DNA of 64,000 bases from Hydractinia symbiolongicarpus (taxonomy: Eukaryota > Cnidaria > Hydrozoa > Anthoathecata > Hydractiniidae): contig NC_079875.1 of assembly GCF_029227915.1 (NCBI RefSeq), positions 21,447,001-21,511,000 on the forward strand, given 5' to 3'. Positions 27,979 through 41,569 of this stretch are shown in pieces. Position 1 is the stretch's first letter. Each line of letters starts with the position of its first letter. The position numbers and the translations under genes are program-made. Below the pieces are notes generated by a model. That model did not search any database, was not told the DNA's origin, and saw only the letters and a program-made list of their open reading frames with translations.

Positions 27979-28900
27979 GGATCGTCCTATTAAGGCTGTA
28001 ATATGGCCTTTTGCAGTCTAATATAGCCTCACACGCAAAACACGTGGTTCTATCTGGCTGCGCAGGTTACCAATGGACTATTCCTTCCAGTCTTAATGCA
28101 CTACAACGTTCCAAGTGGTTCTCCTTAGCCCCGTGGCCTTAGAACACTCTTAACTACGTGCACAGTCCTATAAAGGCTGTAATATGGCCTTTTGAAGTCT
28201 AATATAGTCTCACACGTAAATCACGTGGTTCCATCTCCCTGCGTAGGTTACCATTGGAGTATTCCTTCCAGTCTCATTGCACTACAACGTCCAAGTAGTT
28301 CTTCTTAGCGCCGTGGCCTTAGAACACTCTTAACTACGTGCACAGTCCTATAAAGGCTGTAATATGGCCTTTTGAAGTCTAATATAGTCTCACACGTAAA
28401 TCACGTGGTTCCATCTCCCTGCGCAGGTTACCATTGGACTATTCCTTCCAGTCTCAATGCACTACAACGTTTCAAGTGGTTCTCCTTAGCGCCGTGGCGT
28501 TAGAACTTTCTTAACTACGTGCACAGTCCTATAAAGGATGTAATATAGCCTTTTGCAGTCTAATAAAGGCCTCACACGTAAATCACGTGGTTACACCTGT
28601 CTGCGTAGGTTGCAATTGGACTTCCAGTCTCAATGTGCTACAACGTCCCAAGTTGTTTTCCTTAGCGCCGTCGCTTTAGAACACTCTTAACTACGTGGAT
28701 CGTCCTATTAAGGCTGTAATATGGCCTTTTGCAGTCTAATATAGCCTCACACGCAAAACACGTGGTTCTATCTGGCTGCGCAGGTTACCAATGGACTATT
28801 CCTTCCAGTCTTAATGCACTACAACGTTCCAAGTGGTTCTCCTTAGCCCCGTGGCCTTAGAACACTCTTAACTACGTGCACAGTCCTATAAAGGCTGTAA
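27979..28900 (+). repeat. Tetramer higher-order repeat (about 718 bp)
   Basis: GGATCGTCCTATTAAGG occurs at 27979 and 28697 with the same neighbouring monomers (offset 718 bp, four monomers less about 10 bp). The unit contains a monomer short by about 9 bp (CAATTGGACTTCCAGTC, lacking the usual CTATTC stretch). The same short monomer recurs at about 30054, 34535, 36316, 38461 and 39728. Confidence 0.7.
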
Positions 28901-30754
28901 TATGGCCTTTTGAAGTCTAATATAGTCTCACACGTAAATCACGTGGTTCCATCTCCCTGCGCAGGTTACCATTGGACTATTCCTTCCAGTCTCAATGCAC
29001 TACAACGTTTCAAGTGGTTCTCCTTAGCGCCGTGGCGTTAGAACTTTCTTAACTACGTGCACAGTCCTATAAAGGATGTAATATAGCCTTTTGCAGTCTA
29101 ATAAAGGCCTCACACGTAAATCACGTGGTTACACCTGTCTGCGTAGGTTGCAATTGGACTTCCAGTCTCAATGCAATTCAACGTCCCAAGTCGTTTTCCT
29201 TAGCGCCGTCGCTTTGGAACACTCTAAACTACGTGCATCGTCCTACAAAGGTTATAATATGCCCTTTTCCAGTCTGATGATGGCCTCACACGTAAATCAC
29301 GCGGTTTGAGTTGCCTGCGCATGTTACCATTGAACTATTCCTTCCAGTCTCAATGTGCTACAACGTCCCAAGTCGTTTTCCTTAGCGCCGTGGCCTTAGA
29401 ACACTCTTAACTACGGGCAGAGTCCTATAAAGACCGTAATATGGCCTTTTGCAGTCCAATAAAGGTCGCACACGTAAATCACGCGGTTTGAGTTGCCTGC
29501 GCATGTTACCATTGGACTATTCCTTCCAGTCTCAATGTGCCACAACTTTCCAAGTCGTTTTCCTTAGCGACGTCGCTTTAGAACACTCTTAACTACGTGT
29601 ATCGTCCTATAAAGACCGTAATATGGCCTTTTGCAGTCTCATAAAGGCCGCACACGTAAATCACGTGGTTTCAGCTGCCTGCGCCGGTTACCATTGGACT
29701 AGTCGTTCCAGTCTCAATGTGCCACAACTTTCCAAGTCGTTTTCCTTAGCGACGTCGCTTTAGAACACTCTTAACTACGTGCATCGTCCTATAAAGACCG
29801 TAATATGGCCTTTTGCAGTCTCATAAAGGCCGCACACGTAAATCACGTGGTTTCAGCTGCCTGCGCCGGTTACCATTGGACTAGTCGTTCCAGTGCCAAT
29901 TTACTACAACGTCCCAAGTCGTTTTCCTTAGCGCCGTGGCCTTAGAACTTTCTTAACTACGTGCACAGTCCTATAAAGGATGTAATATAGCCTTTTGCAG
30001 TCTAACAAAGGCCTCACACGTAAATCACGTGGTTACACCTGTCTGCGCAGGTTGCAATTGGACTTCCAGTCTCAATGTGCTACAACGTCCCAAGTCGTTT
30101 TCCTTAGCGCCGTCGCTTTAGAACACTCTTAACTATGTGGATCGTCCTATTAAGGCTGTAATATGGCCTTTTGCAGTCTAATATAGCCTCACACGCAAAA
30201 CACGTGGTTCTATCTGGCTGCGCAGGTTACCAATGGACTATTCCTTACAGTCTTAATGCACTACAACGTTCCAAGTGGTTCTCCTTAGCCCCGTGGCCTT
30301 AGAACACTCTTAACTACGTGCACAGTCCTATAAAGACCCTAATATGGCCTTTTGCAGTCTAATAAAGGCCGCACACTTTAATCACGCGGTTTTAGCTGCT
30401 TTTGCAGGTTACCATTGGACTAGTCGTTCCAGTCTCAATGCGATTCAACGTCCCAAGTCGTTTTTCTTAGCGCCGTAGCTTTAAAACACTCTAAACTACG
30501 TGCATCGTCCTACAAAGGTTATAGTATACCATTTTCCAGTCTGATGAAGGCCTCACACGTAAATCACGCGGTTTGAGTTGCCTGCGCATGTTACCATTGG
30601 ACTATTCCTTCCAGTCTCAATGTGCTACAACGTCCCAACTCGTTTTCCTTAGCGCCGTGGCCTTAGAACACTCTTAACTACGGGCGGAGTCCTATAAAGA
30701 CCGTAATATGGCCTTTTGCAGTCCAATAAAGGTCGCACACGTAAATCAAGCGGT

Positions 30755-31735
30755 TTCAGCTGCCTGCGCCGATTACCATTGGACTAGTCGTTCCAGTCTC
30801 AATGTGCCACAACTTTCCAAGTCGTTTTCCTTAGCGACGTCGCTTTAGAACACTCTTAACTACGTGCATCGTCCTATAAAGACCGTAATATGGCCTTTTG
30901 CAGTCTCATAAAGGCCGCACACGTAAATCACGTGGTTTCAGCTGCCTGCGCCGGTTACCATTGGACTAGTCGTTCCAGTGCCAATTTACTACAACGTCCC
31001 AAGTCGTTTTCCTTAGCGCCGTGGCCTTAGAACACTCTTAACTACGTGCACAGTCCTATAAAGACCGTAATATGACCTTTTGCAGTCTAATAAAAACCTC
31101 ACATGTAAATCACGTGGTTTCAGCTGCCTGCGCCGATTACCATTGGACTAGTCGTTCCAGTCTCAATGTGCCACAACTTTCCAAGTCGTTTTCCTTAGCG
31201 ACGTCGCTTTAGAACACTCTTAACTACGTGCATCGTCCTATAAAGACCGTAATATGGCCTTTTGCAGTCTCATAAAGGCCGCACACGTAAATCACGTGGT
31301 TTCAGCTGCCTGCGCCGGTTACCATTGGACTAGTCGTTCCAGTGCCAATTTACTACAACGTCCCAAGTCGTTTTCCTTAGCGCCGTGGCCTTAGAACACT
31401 CTTAACTACGTGCACAGTCCTATAAAGACCGTAATATGACCTTTTGCAGTCTAATAAAGGCCTCACATGTAAATCACGTGGTTTCAGCTGCCTGCGCCGA
31501 TTACCATTGGACTAGTCGTTCCAGTCTCAATGTGCCACAACTTTCCAAGTCGTTTTCCTTAGCGACGTCGCTTTAGAACACTCTTAACTACGTGCATCGT
31601 CCTATAAAGACCGTAATATGGCCTTTTGCAGTCTCATAAAGGCCGCACACGTAAATCACGTGGTTTCAGCTGCCTGCGCTGGTTACCATTGGACTAGTCG
31701 TTCCAGTGCCAATTTACTACAACGTCCCAAGTCGT
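30755..31735 (+). repeat. Dimer higher-order repeat (364 bp, nearly three copies)
   Basis: CAGTCTCATAAAGGCCGC recurs at about 30901, 31265 and 31629, exactly 364 bp apart. Each dimer pairs a GTGCCACAACTTTCC monomer with a CCAATTTACTACAACG monomer. A related pair lies at about 29630-29930 with single-monomer spacing. This is the shortest clear higher-order unit in the window. Confidence 0.8.
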
Positions 31736-32993
31736 TTTTCTTAGCGCCGTCACTTTAGAACACTCTTAACTACGTGCATCGTCCTATTAAGGCTGTAATA
31801 TGGCCTTTTGGAGTCTAATATAGCCTCACACGCAAATCACGTGGTTCTATCTGCCTGCGCAGGTTACCAATGGACTATTCCTCCCAGTCTTAATGCACTA
31901 CAACGTTCCAAGTGGTTCTCCTTAGCCTCGTGGCCTTAGCACACTCCTAACTACGTGCACAGTCCTATAAAGACCCTAATATGGCCTTTTGCAGTCTAAT
32001 AAAGGCCGCACACTTTAATCACGCGGTCTTAGCTGCTTTTGCAGCTTACCAATGGACTAGTCGTTCCAGTCTCAATGCGATTCAACGTCCCAAGTCGTTT
32101 TCATTAGCTCCGTCGCCTTAGAACACTCTTAACTAAGTGCACAGTCCTATAAATGCTGTAATATGAACTTTTGCAGTCTAATAAAGGCCTCACACGTAAA
32201 TCACGTGGTTTCATCTGCCTGTGCAGCTTACCATTGGACTATTCCTTCCAGTCTCAATGCACTACAACGTTCCAAGTGGTTCTCCTTAGCCTCGTGGCCT
32301 TAGAACACTCCTAACTACGTGCACAGTCCTATAAGGACCCTAATATGGCCTTTTGCAGTCTAATAAAGGCCGCACACTTTAATCACGCGGTTTTAGCTGC
32401 TTTTGCAGCTTACCATTGGACTAGTCGTTCCAGTCTTAATGCGATTCAACGTCCCAAGTCGTTTTCATTAGCTCCATTGCCTTAGAACACTCTTAACTAC
32501 GTGCACAGTCCTATAAATGCTGTAATATGACCTTTTGCAGTCTAATAAAGGCCTCACACGTAAATCACGTGGTTTCATCTGCCTGCGCAGCTTACCATTG
32601 GACTATTCCTTCCAGTCTCAATGCGCTACAACGTCCCAAGTCGTTTTCATTAGCGCCGTCGCTTTAGAACAATCTTAACTACGTGCATCGTCCTACAAAG
32701 GCTATAATATGCCCTTTTGCAGTCCAATAATGGCCGCACACGTAAATCACGCGGTTTCAGCTCCCTGCACAGGTTACCATTGGACTATTCCTTTCAGTCT
32801 CAATGCATTACAACGTTAGAACACTCTTAACTACGTGCACAGTCCTATAAAGACAGTAAAATGGCCTTTTGAAGTCTAATATAGTCTCACACGTAAATCA
32901 CGTGGTTCCATCTCCCTGCGTAGGTTACCATTGGAGTATTCCTTCCAGTCTCATTGCACTACAACGTTCCAAGTAGTTCTTCTTAGCGCCGTG

Positions 32994-35900
32994 GCCTTAG
33001 AACACTCTTAACTACGTGCACAGTCCTATAAAGACCGTAGTATGGCCTTTTGCAGTCTAATAAAGGCCGCACACTTAAATCACGCGGTTTGAGTTGCCTG
33101 CGCCGGTTACCATTGGAATAGTCTTTCCAATCACAATGTGCTACAACGTCTCAAGTCGTTTTCCTTAGCGCCGTGGCCTTAGAACACTCTTAACTACGTG
33201 CACAGTCCTACAAAGGCTGTAATATGGCCTTTTGAAGTCTAATATAGCCTCACACGCAAAACACGTGGTTCCATCTCCCTGCGTAGGTTACCATTGGAGT
33301 ATTCCTTCCAGTCTCATTGCACTACAACGTTCCAAGTAGTACTTCTTAGCGCCGTGGCGTTAGAACTTTCTTAACTACGTGCACAGTCCTATAAAGGATG
33401 TAATATAGCCTTTTGCAGTCTAATAAAGGCCTCACACTTTAATCACGCGGTTTTAGCTGCTTTTGCAGCTTACCAATGGACTAGTCGTTCCAGTCTCAAT
33501 GCGATTCAACGTCCCAAGTCGTTTTCATTAGCTCCGTCGCCTTAGAACACTCTTAACTAAGTGCACAGTCCTATAAAATGCTGTAATATGAACTTTTGCA
33601 GTCTAATAAAGGCCTCACACGTAAATCACGTGGTTTCATCTGCCTGCGCAGCTTACCATTGGACTATTCCTTTCAGTCTCAATGCGCTACAACGTCCCAA
33701 GTCGTTTTCATTAGCGCCGTCGCTTTAGAACAATCTTAACTACGTGCATCGTCCTACAAAGGCTATAATATGCCCTTTTGCAGTCCAATAATGGCCGCAC
33801 ACGTAAATCACGCGGTTTCAGCTCCCTGCACAGGTTACCATTGGACTATTCCTTTCAGTCTCAATGCATTACAACGTTAGAACACTCTTAACTACGTGCA
33901 CAGTCCTATAAAGACAGTAAAATGGCCTTTTGAAGTCTAATATAGTCTCACACGTAAATCACGTGGTTCCATCTCCCTGCGTAGGTTACCATTGGAGTAT
34001 TCCTTCCAGTCTCATTGCACTACAACCTTCCAAGTAGTTCTTCTTAGCGCCGTGGCCTTAGAACACTCTTAACTACGTGCACAGTCCTATAAAGACCGTA
34101 GTATGGCCTTTTGCAGTCTAATAAAGGCCGCACACTTAAATCACGCGGTTTGAGTTGCCTGCGCCGGTTACATTTGGAATAGTCTTTCCAATCTCAATGT
34201 GCTACAACGTCTCAAGTCGTTTTCCTTAGCGCCGTGGCCTTAGAACACTCTTAACTACGTGCACAGTCCTATAAAGGCTGTAATATGGCCTTTTGAAGTC
34301 TAATATAGCCTCACACGCAAAACACGTGGTTCCATCTCCCTGCGTAGGTTACCATTGGAGTATTCCTTCCAGTCTCATTGCACTACAACGTTCCAAGTAG
34401 TTCTTCTTAGCGCCGTGGCGTTAGAACTTTCTTAACTACGTGCACAGTCCTATAAAGGATGTAATATAGGCTTTTGCAGTCTAATAAAGGCCTCACACGT
34501 AAATCACGTGGTTACACCTGTCTGCGTAGGTTGCAATTGGACTTCCAGTCTCAATGTGCTACAACGTCCCAAGTTGTTTTCCTTAGCGCCGTCGCTTTAG
34601 AACACTCTTAACTACGTGGATCGTCCTATTAAGGCTGTAATATGGCCTTTTGCAGTCTAATATAGCCTCACACGCAAAACACGTGGTTCTATCTGGCTGC
34701 GCAGGTTACCAATGGACTATTCCTTCAAGTCTTAATGCACTACAACGTTCCAAGTGGTTCTCCTTAGCCTCGTGGCCTTAGAACACTCCTAACTACGTGC
34801 ACAGTCCTATAAAGACCCTAATATGGCCTTTTGCAGTCTAATAAAGGCCGCACACTTTAATCACGTGGTCTTAGCTGCTTTTGCAGCTTACCAATGGACT
34901 AGTCGTTCCAGTCTCAATGCGATTCAACGTCCCAAGTCGTTTTCATTAGCTCCGTCGCCTTAGAACACTCTTAACTAAGTGCACAGTCCTATAAATGCTG
35001 TAATATGAACTTTTGCAGTCTAATAAAGGCCTCACACGTAAATCACGTCGTTTCATCTGCCTGTGCAGCTTACCATTGGACTATTCCTTCCAGTCTCAAT
35101 GCACTACAACGTTCCAAGTGGTTCTCCTTAGCCTCGTGGCCTTAGAACACTCCTAACTACGTGCACAGTCCTATAAGGACCCTAATATGGCCTTTTGCAG
35201 TCTAATAAAGGCCGCACACTTTAATCACGCGGTTTCAGCTGCTTTTGCAGCTCACCATTGGACTAGTCGTTCCAGTCTTAATGCGATTCAACGTCCCAAG
35301 TCGTTTTCATTAGCTCCGTTGCCTTAGAACACTCTTAACTACGTGCACAGTCCTATAAATGCTGTAATATGACCTTTTGCAGTCTAATAAAGGCCTCACA
35401 CGTAAATCACGTGGTTTCATCTGCCTGCGCAGCTTACCATTGGACTATTCCTTCCAGTCTCAATGCGCTACAACGTCCCAAGTCGTTTTCATTAGCGCCG
35501 TCGCTTTAGAACAATCTTAACTACGTGCATCGTCCTACAAAGGCTATAATATGCCCTTTTGCAGTCCAATAATGGCCGCACACGTAAATCACGCGGTTTC
35601 AGCTCCCTGCACAGGTTACCATTGGACTATTCCTTTCAGTCTCAATGCATTACAACGTTAGAACACTCTTAACTACGTGCACAGTCCTATAAAGACAGTA
35701 AAATGGCCTTTTGAAGTCTAATATAGTCTCACACGTAAATCACGTGGTTCCATCTCCCTGCGTAGGTTACCATTGGAGTATTCCTTCCAGTCTCATTGCA
35801 CTACAACCTTCAAAGTAGTTCTTCTTAGCGCCGTGGCCTTAGAACACTCTTAACTACGTGCACAGTCCTATAAAGACCGTAGTATGGCCTTTTGCAGTCT

Positions 35901-38900
35901 AATAAAGGCCGCACACTTAAATCACGCGGTTTGAGTTGCCTGCGCCGGTTACCATTGGAATAGTCTTTCCAATCTCAATGTGCTACAACGTCTCAAGTCG
36001 TTTTCCTTAGCGCCGTGTCCTTAGAACACTCTTAACTACGTGCACAGTCCTATAAAGGCTGTAATATGGCCTTTTGAAGTCTAATATAGCCTCACACGCA
36101 AAACACGTGGTTCCATCTCCCTGCGTAGGTTACCATTGGAGTATTCCTTCCAGTCTCATTGCACTACAACGTTCCAAGTAGTTCTTCTTAGCGCCGTGGC
36201 GTTAGAACTTTCTTAACTACGTGCACAGTCCTATAAAGGATGTAATATAGCCTTTTGCAGTCTAATAAAGGCCTCACACGTAAATCACGTGGTTACACCT
36301 GTCTGCGTAGGTTGCAATTGGACTTCCAGTCTCAATGTGCTACAACGTCCCAAGTTGTTTTCCTTAGCGCCGTCGCTTTAGAACACTCTTAACTACGTGG
36401 ATCGTCCTATTAAGGCTGTAATATGGCCTTTTGCAGTCTAATATAGCCTCACACGCAAAACACGTGGTTCTATCTGCCTGCGCAGGTTGCCAATGGACTA
36501 TTCCTTCCAGTCTTAATGCACTACAACGTTCCAAGTGGTTCTCCTTAGCCTCGTGGCCTTAGAACACTCCTAACTACGTGCACAGTCCTATAAAGACCCT
36601 AATATGGCCTTTTGCAGTCTAATAAAGGCCGCACACTTTAATCACGCGGTTTTAGCTGCTTTTGCAGCTTACCAATGGACTAGTCGTTCCAGTCTCAATG
36701 CGATTCAACGTCCCAAGTCGTTTTCATTAGCTCCGTCGCCTTAGAACACTCTTAACTAAGTGCACAGTCCTGTAAATGCTGTAATATGAACTTTTGCAGT
36801 CTAATAAAGGCCTCACACGTAAATCACGTGGTTTCATCTGCCTGTGCAGCTTACCATTTGGCTATTCCTTCCAGTCTCAATGCACTACAACGTTCCAAGT
36901 GGTTCTCCTTAGCCTCGTGGCCTTAGAACACTCTTAACTACGTGCACAGTCCTATAAAGACCGTAGTATGGCCTTTTGCAGTCTAATAAAGGCCGCACAC
37001 TTAAATCACGCGGTTTGAGTTGCCTGCGCCGGTTACCATTGGAATAGTCTTTCCAATCACAATGTGCTACAACGTCTCAAGTCGTTTTCCTTAGCGCCGT
37101 GGCCTTAGAACACTCTTAACTACGTGCACAGTCCTATAAAGGCTGTAATATGGCCTTTTGAAGTCTAATATAGCCTCACACGCAAAACACGTGGTTCCAT
37201 CTCCCTGCGTAGGTTACCATTGGAGTATTCCTTCCAGTCTCATTGCACTACAACGTTCCAAGTAGTACTTCTTAGCGCCGTGGCGTTAGAACTTTCTTAA
37301 CTACGTGCACAGTCCTATAAAGGATGTAATATAGCCTTTTGCAGTCTAATAAAGGCCTCACACTTTAATCACGCGGTTTTAGCTGCTTTTGCAGCTTACC
37401 AATGGACTAGTCGTTCCAGTCTCAATGCGATTCAACGTCCCAAGTCGTTTTCATTAGCTCCGTCGCCTTAGAACACTCTTAACTAAGTGCACAGTCCTAT
37501 AAAATGCTGTAATATGAACTTTTGCAGTCTAATAAAGGCCTCACACGTAAATCACGTGGTTTCATCTGCCTGCGCAGCTTACCATTGGACTATTCCTTTC
37601 AGTCTCAATGCGCTACAACGTCCCAAGTCGTTTTCATTAGCGCCGTCGCTTTAGAACAATCTTAACTACGTGCATCGTCCTACAAAGGCTATAATATGCC
37701 CTTTTGCAGTCCAATAATGGCCGCACACGTAAATCACGCGGTTTCAGCTCCCTGCACAGGTTACCATTGGACTATTCCTTTCAGTCTCAATGCATTACAA
37801 CGTTAGAACACTCTTAACTACGTGCACAGTCCTATAAAGACAGTAAAATGGCCTTTTGAAGTCTAATATAGTCTCACACGTAAATCACGTGGTTCCATCT
37901 CCCTGCGTAGGTTACCATTGGAGTATTCCTTCCAGTCTCATTGCACTACAACCTTCCAAGTAGTTCTTCTTAGCGCCGTGGCCTTAGAACACTCTTAACT
38001 ACGTGCACAGTCCTATAAAGACCGTAGTATGGCCTTTTGCAGTCTAATAAAGGCCGCACACTTAAATCACGCGGTTTGAGTTGCCTGCGCCGGTTACCAT
38101 TGGAATAGTCTTTCCAATCTCAATGTGCTACAACGTCTCAAGTCGTTTTCCTTAGCGCCGTGGCCTTAGAACACTCTTAACTACGTGCACAGTCCTATAA
38201 AGGCTGTAATATGGCCTTTTGAAGTCTAATATAGCCTCACACGCAAAACACGTGGTTCCATCTCCCTGCGTAGGTTACCATTGGAGTATTCCTTCCAGTC
38301 TCATTGCACTACAACGTTCCAAGTAGTTCTTCTTAGCGCCGTGGCGTTAGAACTTTCTTAACTACGTGCACAGTCCTATAAAGGATGTAATATAGGCTTT
38401 TGCAGTCTAATAAAGGCCTCACACGTAAATCACGTGGTTACACCTGTCTGCGTAGGTTGCAATTGGACTTCCAGTCTCAATGTGCTACAACGTCCCAAGT
38501 TGTTTTCCTTAGCGCCGTCGCTTTAGAACACTCTTAACTACGTGGATCGTCCTATTAAGGCTGTAATATGGCCTTTTGCAGTCTAATATAGCCTCACACG
38601 CAAAACACGTGGTTCTATCTGGCTGCGCTGGTTACCAATGGACTATTCCTTCAAGTCTTAATGCACTACAACGTTCCAAGTGGTTCTCCTTAGCCTCGTT
38701 GCCTTAGAACACTCCTAACTACGTGCACAGTCCTATAAAGACCCTAATATGGCCTTTTGCAGTCTAATAAAGGCCGCACACTTTAATCACGTGGTCTTAG
38801 CTGCTTTTGCAGCTTACCAATGGACTAGTCGTTCCAGTCTCAATGCGATTCAACGTCCCAAGTCGTTTTCATTAGCTCCGTCGCCTTAGAACACTCTTAA

Positions 38901-39439
38901 CTAAGTGCACAGTCCTATAAATGCTGTAATATGAACTTTTGCAGTCTAATAAAGGCCTCACACGTAAATCACGTCGTTTCATCTGCCTGTGCAGCTTACC
39001 ATTGGACTATTCCTTCCAGTCTCAATGCACTACAACGTTCCAAGTGGTTCTCCTTAGCCTCGTGGCCTTAGAACACTCCTAACTACGTGCACAGTCCTAT
39101 AAGGACCCTAATATGGCCTTTTGCAGTCTAATAAAGGCCGCACACTTTAATCACGCGGTTTCAGCTGCTTTTGCAGCTTACCATTGGACTAGTCGTTCCA
39201 GTCTTAATGCGATTCAACGTCCCAAGTCGTTTTCATTAGCTCCGTTGCCTTAGAACACTCTTAACTACGTGCACAGTCCTATAAATGCTGTAATATGACC
39301 TTTTGCAGTCTAATAAAGGCCTCACACGTAAATCACGTGGTTTCATCTGCCTGCGCAGCTTACCATTGGACTATTCCTTCCAGTCTCAATGCGCTACAAC
39401 GTCCCAAGTCGTTTTCATTAGCGCCGTCGCTTTAGAACA
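32994..39439 (+). repeat. Long copied block, offset 3926 bp
   Basis: The 2.5-kb segment 32994-35513 recurs as 36920-39439 with a constant offset of 3926 bp. Rare variants are shared at identical spacing, for example CTATAAAATGCTG (33571 and 37497). Overlapping it, about 31850-33370 recurs at an offset of 2842 bp. The 152-bp deleted monomer next to GTCCAATAATGGCC marks four positions (32711, 33772, 35553 and 37698). Confidence 0.8.
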
Positions 39440-41569
39440 CTCTTAACTACGTGCATCGTCCTATAAAGACCGTAATATGGCCTTTTGCAGTCTCATAAAG
39501 GCCGCACACGTAAATCACGTGGTTTCAGCTGCCTGCGCCGGTTACCATTGGACTAGTCGTTCCAGTGCCAATTTACTACAACGTCCCAAGTCGTTTTCCT
39601 TAGCGCCGTGGCCTTAGAATTTTCTTAACTACGTGCACAGTCCTATAAAGGATGTAATATAGCCTTTTGCAGTCTAATAAAGGCCTCACACGTAAATCAC
39701 GTGGTTACACCTGTCTGCGCAGGTTGCAATTGGACTTCCAGTCTCAATGTGCTACAACGTCCCAAGTCGTTTTCCTTAGCGCCGTCGCTTTAGAAAACTC
39801 TTAACTATGTGGATCGTCCTATTAAGGCTGTAATATGGCCTTTTGCAGTCTAATATAGCCTCACACGCAAAACACGTGGTTCTATCTGGCCGCGCAGGTT
39901 ACCAATGGACTATTCCTTCCAGTCTTAATGCACTACAACGTTCCAAGTGGTTCTCCTTAGCCCCGTGGCCTTAGAACACTCTTAACTACGCGCACAGTCC
40001 TATAAAGACCCTAATATGGCCTTTTGCAGTCTAATAAAGGCCGCACACTTTAATCACGCGGTTTTAGCTGCTTTTGCAGGTTACCATTGGACTAGTCGTT
40101 CCAGTCTCAATGCGATTCAACGTCCCAAGTCCTTTTCCTTAGCGCCGTCGCTTTAGAACCCTCTAAACTACGTGCATCGTCCTACAAAGGTTATAATATA
40201 CCCTTTTCCAGTCTGATGAAGGCCTCACACGTAAATCACGCGGTTTGAGTTGCCTGCGCATGTTACCATTGGACTATTCCTTTCAGTCTCAATGTGCTAC
40301 AACGTCCCAAGTCGTTTTCCTTAGCGCCGTGGCCTTATAACACTCTTAACTACGGGCAGAGTCCTATAAAGACCGTAATATGGCCTTTTACAGTCCAATA
40401 AAGGTCGCACATGTAAATCAAGCGGTTTCAGCTGCCTGCGCCGATTACCATTGGACTAGTCTTTCCAGTCTCAATGTGCCACAACTTTCCAAGTCGTTTT
40501 CCTTAGCGACGTCGCTTTAGAACACTCTTAACTACGTGCATCGTCCTATAAAGACCGTAATATGGCCTTTTGCAGTCTCATAAAGGCCGCACACGTAAGT
40601 CACGTGGTTTCAGCTGCCTGCGCCGGTTACCATTGGACTAGTCGTTCCAGTGCCAATTTACTACAACGTCCCAAGTCGTTCTCCTTAGCGCCGTGGCCTT
40701 AGAACACTCTTAACTACGTGCACAGTCCTATAAAGACCGTAATATGATCTTTTGCACTCTAATAAAGGCCTCACATGCAAATCACGTGGTTTCAGCTGTC
40801 TTCCCCGGTTACCATTGGACTAGTCCTTCCAGTCTCAATGTGCTACAACGTCCCAAGTCGTTTTTCTTAGCGCCGTCACTTTAGAACACTCTTAACTACG
40901 TGCATCGTCCTATTAAGGCTGTAATATGGCCTTTTGCAGTCTAATATAGCCTCACACGCAAATCACGTGGTTCTATCTGCCTGCGCAGGTTACCAATGGA
41001 CTATTCCTTCCAGTCTCAATGCACTACAACGTTCCAAGTGGTTCTCCTTAGCTTCGTGGCCTTAGAACACTACTAACTACGTGCACAGACCTATAAAGAC
41101 CCTAATATGGCCTTTTGCAGTCTAATAAAGGCCGCACAATTTATTCACGCGGTTTTAGCTGCTTTTGCAGCTTACCAATGGACTAGTCGTTCCAGTCTCA
41201 ATGCGATTCAACGTCCCAAGTCGTTTTCATTAGCTCCGTCGCCTTAGAACACTCTTAACTAAGTGCACAGTCCTATAAATGCTGTAATATGAACTTTTGC
41301 AGTCTAATAAAGGCCTCACACGTAAATCACGTGGTTTCATCTGCCTGTGCAGCTTACCATTGGACTATTCCTTCCAGTCTTAATGCACTACAACGTTCCA
41401 AGTGGTTCTCCTTAGCCTCGTTGCCTTAGAACACTCCTAACTACGTGCACAGTTCTATAAGGACCCTAATATGGCCTTTTGCAGTCTAATAAAGGCCGCA
41501 CACTTTAATCACGCGGTTTTAGCTGCTTTTGCAGCTTACCATTGGACTAGTCGTTCCAGTCTTAATGCG